Made by a program: the position numbers and the translations under genes
Shown: positions 62,501 to 64,000 of the stretch, in pieces
How positions within the stretch are numbered: position 1 is the stretch's first letter
Layout of the letters: every line of letters starts with the position of its first letter
The notes under the pieces: model-generated
What the model saw: only the letters and a program-made list of their open reading frames with translations
Database searches by the model: none
What the model was told of the DNA's origin: nothing
Source: an uncultured Lachnospiraceae bacterium
GTDB taxonomy: Bacteria; Bacillota; Clostridia; Lachnospirales; Lachnospiraceae
DNA length: 64,000 nucleotides
Direction: 5' to 3'
Assembly: GCA_910587045.1 (NCBI GenBank)
Contig: CAJULG010000006.1
Coordinates: 1-64,000, forward strand

Positions 62501-63301
62501 GTACAGATCATTTAAATCCGAAGTGGCAAACCGTCCGCCATCTAACTGAACCATAGGACGAATGTCCGGCGGAATGACCGGTACTACATCCAGGATCATC
62601 CACTCCGGCTTATTGTTGGAAGCACGGAATGCCTCTACAACCTCCAGACGCTTAATGATCTTGGCGCGCTTCTGACCGGTAGAGTTCTTCAGCTCCTTGC
62701 TTAATTCCTCATAATCTTTCTCCAGGTCAATAGCCTGAAGTAACTCTTTAATGGATTCCGCCCCCATAGCGGCACGGAAGGAGCCATATCCAAACTTGTC
62801 TTCTGCATCCCGATATTCCTTTTCGGATAATACATCCTTATATTTTAAGTCCGTATCACCTGGATCCAGTACAATATAGGCGGCAAAATACAATACCTTT
62901 TCCAGCTCCCGCGGCGACTTGTCTAACAGTAGTCCCATACGGCTTGGAATTCCCTTAAAGTACCAGATATGAGAAACCGGTGCAGCCAGTTCAATATGTC
63001 CCATACGTTCCCGACGGACATTGGCCTTGGTTACCTCTACGCCACATCGGTCACAGATCACACCCTTATAACGGACCTTCTTGTATTTTCCACAATGACA
63101 TTCCCAGTCCTTGCTTGGTCCAAAGATACGCTCACAGAATAAACCGTCTTTTTCCGGCTTCAGGGTTCTATAATTGATCGTCTCCGGCTTCTTGACCTCA
63201 CCGTGAGACCACTCTCTAATCTTATCAGGAGAAGCTAACCCAATCTTAATGGAGTCAAAGTTAATTGGCTGATCTACCTCTTGATTATTCATATTTGACA
63301 T
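59561..63301 (-). CDS. rpoC: DNA-directed RNA polymerase subunit beta'
   Basis: 1246 residues. The catalytic Mg site is N456-A-D-F-D-G-D462, in YNADFDGDQMAVHLPLS. N-terminal zinc ligands: CHCGKYKKVRYKGVICDRC. The second zinc site includes CKSHLGVCAKC. The trigger-loop region and bridge helix are conserved. The tail is very acidic (DDDVLDFGDMEEDEAVDSDND), as in several Clostridia. It starts 21 bases after rpoB. Confidence 0.98.
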   Translation of the reverse strand: MSNMNNQEVDQPINFDSIKIGLASPDKIREWSHGEVKKPETINYRTLKPEKDGLFCERIFGPSKDWECHCGKYKKVRYKGVICDRCGVEVTKANVRRERMGHIELAAPVSHIWYFKGIPSRMGLLLDKSPRELEKVLYFAAYIVLDPGDTDLKYKDVLSEKEYRDAEDKFGYGSFRAAMGAESIKELLQAIDLEKDYEELSKELKNSTGQKRAKIIKRLEVVEAFRASNNKPEWMILDVVPVIPPDIRPMVQLDGGRFATSDLNDLYRRIINRNNRLKRLLELGAPDIIVRNEKRMLQEAVDSLIDNGRRGRAVTGPGNRALKSLSDMLKGKQGRFRQNLLGKRVDYSGRSVIVVGPELKIYQCGLPKEMAIELFKPFVMKELVANKQAHNIKYAKKMVEKLDPVVWDVLEDVIKEHPVMLNRAPTLHRLGIQAFEPILVEGKAIKLHPLVCTAYNADFDGDQMAVHLPLSVEAQAECRFLLLSPNNLLKPSDGAPVAVPSQDMVLGIYYLTMMKDGDKGEGKLFKSENEAILAYENKEITLHARIRVRMKGKDSDGNPISRIVDTTLGRLIFNEIIPQDLGFIDRTKAEDALLPEIDFHVGKKQLKQILDKCINTHGATKTAEVLDDIKSMGYKYSTRSAMTVSISDMTVPGAKKQILGDAQATVDKINKMYRRGLMTEEERYARVVKTWSQADDELTKALLDGLDKYNNIYMMADSGARGSNQQIKQLAGMRGLMADTTGRTIELPIKANFREGLNVLEYFISAHGARKGLSDTALRTADSGYLTRRLVDVSQDLIIREVDCCAGKPVEEIPGMVVEEFSDGKEIIETFKERITGRYTAVDIFDKDGNMLVKHNHMINPKRAAAVVERGVDENGNPIVDAENGVTGKLKIRTTLTCKSHLGVCAKCYGANMATGQSVQVGEAVGIIAAQSIGEPGTQLTMRTFHTGGVAGDDITQGLPRVEELFEARKPKGLAIIAEFGGEVTINNIKTKREVVITNNETGESKAYLIPYGSRIKVQDGQILEAGDELTEGSVNPHDILKIKGVRAVQDYMLREVQRVYRLQGVDINDKHIEIIVRQMLKKVKIEESGDSEYLPGMLVDVLDFEEKNEELLAQGLEPALGTQSILGITKASLATDSFLSAASFQETTKVLTEAAIKGKTDDLIGLKENVLLGKLIPAGTGMKRYRSVKLDSEDFIIHDDDVLDFGDMEEDEAVDSDNDFTEEGMEEDAVPVADVLEDNEASTEE

Positions 63302-63322
63302 CTCGTAGTGCTCCTTCCATTC

Positions 63323-64000
63323 TTATTCTTCTGAACCATCATAGTCCATATCATCTTCCTCTTCATCGATCTCATCGATATATTCACCTTGCTCGTCAAT
63401 CTGATTATAACCATCGAACTGATTATATTCATCGTTGCTCTTCAAGTCGTTATCGCCCTCGATCATCGGACGCAGATTCTCATCTCCGTAATTGATGGTC
63501 TCACTGAATTCCACCTCTTCATTGTTCTCGTCGTAAACCTTGACATCCAATGCAAGAGACTGTAATTCCTTCAATAATACCTTAAAGGATTCCGGAATGC
63601 CAGGCTCAGGAATGTTATCTCCCTTAATAATTGCTTCGTAGGTCTTCACACGTCCAACCACATCATCCGACTTTACGGTCAGGATTTCCTGCAGAGTATA
63701 GGATGCACCATATGCCTCCAGCGCCCATACCTCCATCTCACCGAACCGCTGTCCGCCGAACTGTGCCTTACCGCCTAACGGCTGCTGGGTTACCAGTGAG
63801 TAAGGACCGGTAGAACGGGCATGGATCTTATCATCAACCAGATGATGCAGCTTCAGATAATGCATGAAACCGATGGTAACCGGACCATCAAACTCTTCTC
63901 CGGTACGTCCGTCACGAAGCTGAACCTTACCGGTACGATTGATCGGTACACCAGCCCATTCGCTTCTGTGATCACGATTTTCATACAGATAATCCAGCAC
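63323..64000 (-). CDS. rpoB: DNA-directed RNA polymerase subunit beta (partial)
   Basis: The frame is open to the right edge; 225 C-terminal residues are present. Conserved blocks are ARSTGPYSLVTQQPLGGKAQ, then FGGQRFGEMEVWALEAYGA, and the switch-like SFKVLLKELQSLALDVKVY. The last 60 residues form a strongly acidic D/E/N-rich tail, longer than in Bacillus. The rest lies outside the window. Confidence 0.97.
   Translation of the reverse strand: MLDYLYENRDHRSEWAGVPINRTGKVQLRDGRTGEEFDGPVTIGFMHYLKLHHLVDDKIHARSTGPYSLVTQQPLGGKAQFGGQRFGEMEVWALEAYGASYTLQEILTVKSDDVVGRVKTYEAIIKGDNIPEPGIPESFKVLLKELQSLALDVKVYDENNEEVEFSETINYGDENLRPMIEGDNDLKSNDEYNQFDGYNQIDEQGEYIDEIDEEEDDMDYDGSEE

Overview
The window looks like a chromosomal segment from a spore-forming, flagellated member of the Clostridia, most likely Lachnospiraceae. 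The evidence is sporulation genes (spoIIE, spoVT, yabP, yabQ), chemotaxis genes (cheX and a methyl-accepting protein), strong AGGAGG ribosome binding sites, sigma-A promoters, and the classic Firmicute order spoIIE-tilS-hpt-ftsH. Most genes are on the minus strand. The genus cannot be fixed from sequence alone.

Layout, left to right. 1-282 is the tail of an unrelated accessory-type gene. 538-3173 is yhaM-rlmD. 3174-3640 is a hairpin-rich leader or repeat element in front of mutS2, followed by a PhoB-type two-component pair (3641-8164). 8216-13408 is a six-gene minus-strand operon: VanW-family protein, AIR-synthase-like protein, Lrp regulator, aminotransferase, CheX, TrmL. 13579-19476 holds a 35-residue membrane peptide gene, a membrane-anchored protein, nth, a DUF815 ATPase, a methyl-accepting protein and a MATE exporter. 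19535-20440 is a four-gene tRNA operon (Tyr, Leu, Phe, Gly) with a clear promoter and terminator and spacers full of palindromic repeats. 20517-24456 is a small secreted protein with a split two-permease ABC exporter and a membrane-anchored protein. 24631-26745 is a cytoplasmic GH13 glycosidase with a long leader.

27088-39617 is mainly housekeeping and sporulation: ftsH, hpt, tilS, spoIIE (with a Spo0A-box-like site), a NatAB-type ABC exporter, divIC, yabQ, yabP, rqcP, hup, spoVT, galE, plsY. 39731-45781 is a GLUG-repeat surface protein plus an MMPL transporter, divergent from a TetR regulator. 45753-50989 is an ABC-2 exporter (one ATPase, two permeases) divergent from a LiaS/DesK-like kinase and a NarL-type regulator. 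50992-52691 pairs a niacin-type repressor (NiaR, 3H domain) with an EIIC-like membrane protein. 53867-58685 is an XRE regulator, three DUF3137 paralogues and LemA. The window ends with deoC, rpoC and the 3' part of rpoB.

The best candidates for undescribed biology are: (i) the secreted protein/split ABC exporter cluster at 20.5-24.5 kb; (ii) the hairpin-repeat family in the tRNA spacers and mutS2 leader, where arms differ by compensatory changes; (iii) the XRE-DUF3137x3-LemA operon; and (iv) the NiaR-EIIC pairing, which suggests a niacin-related substrate for an EIIC-like protein.
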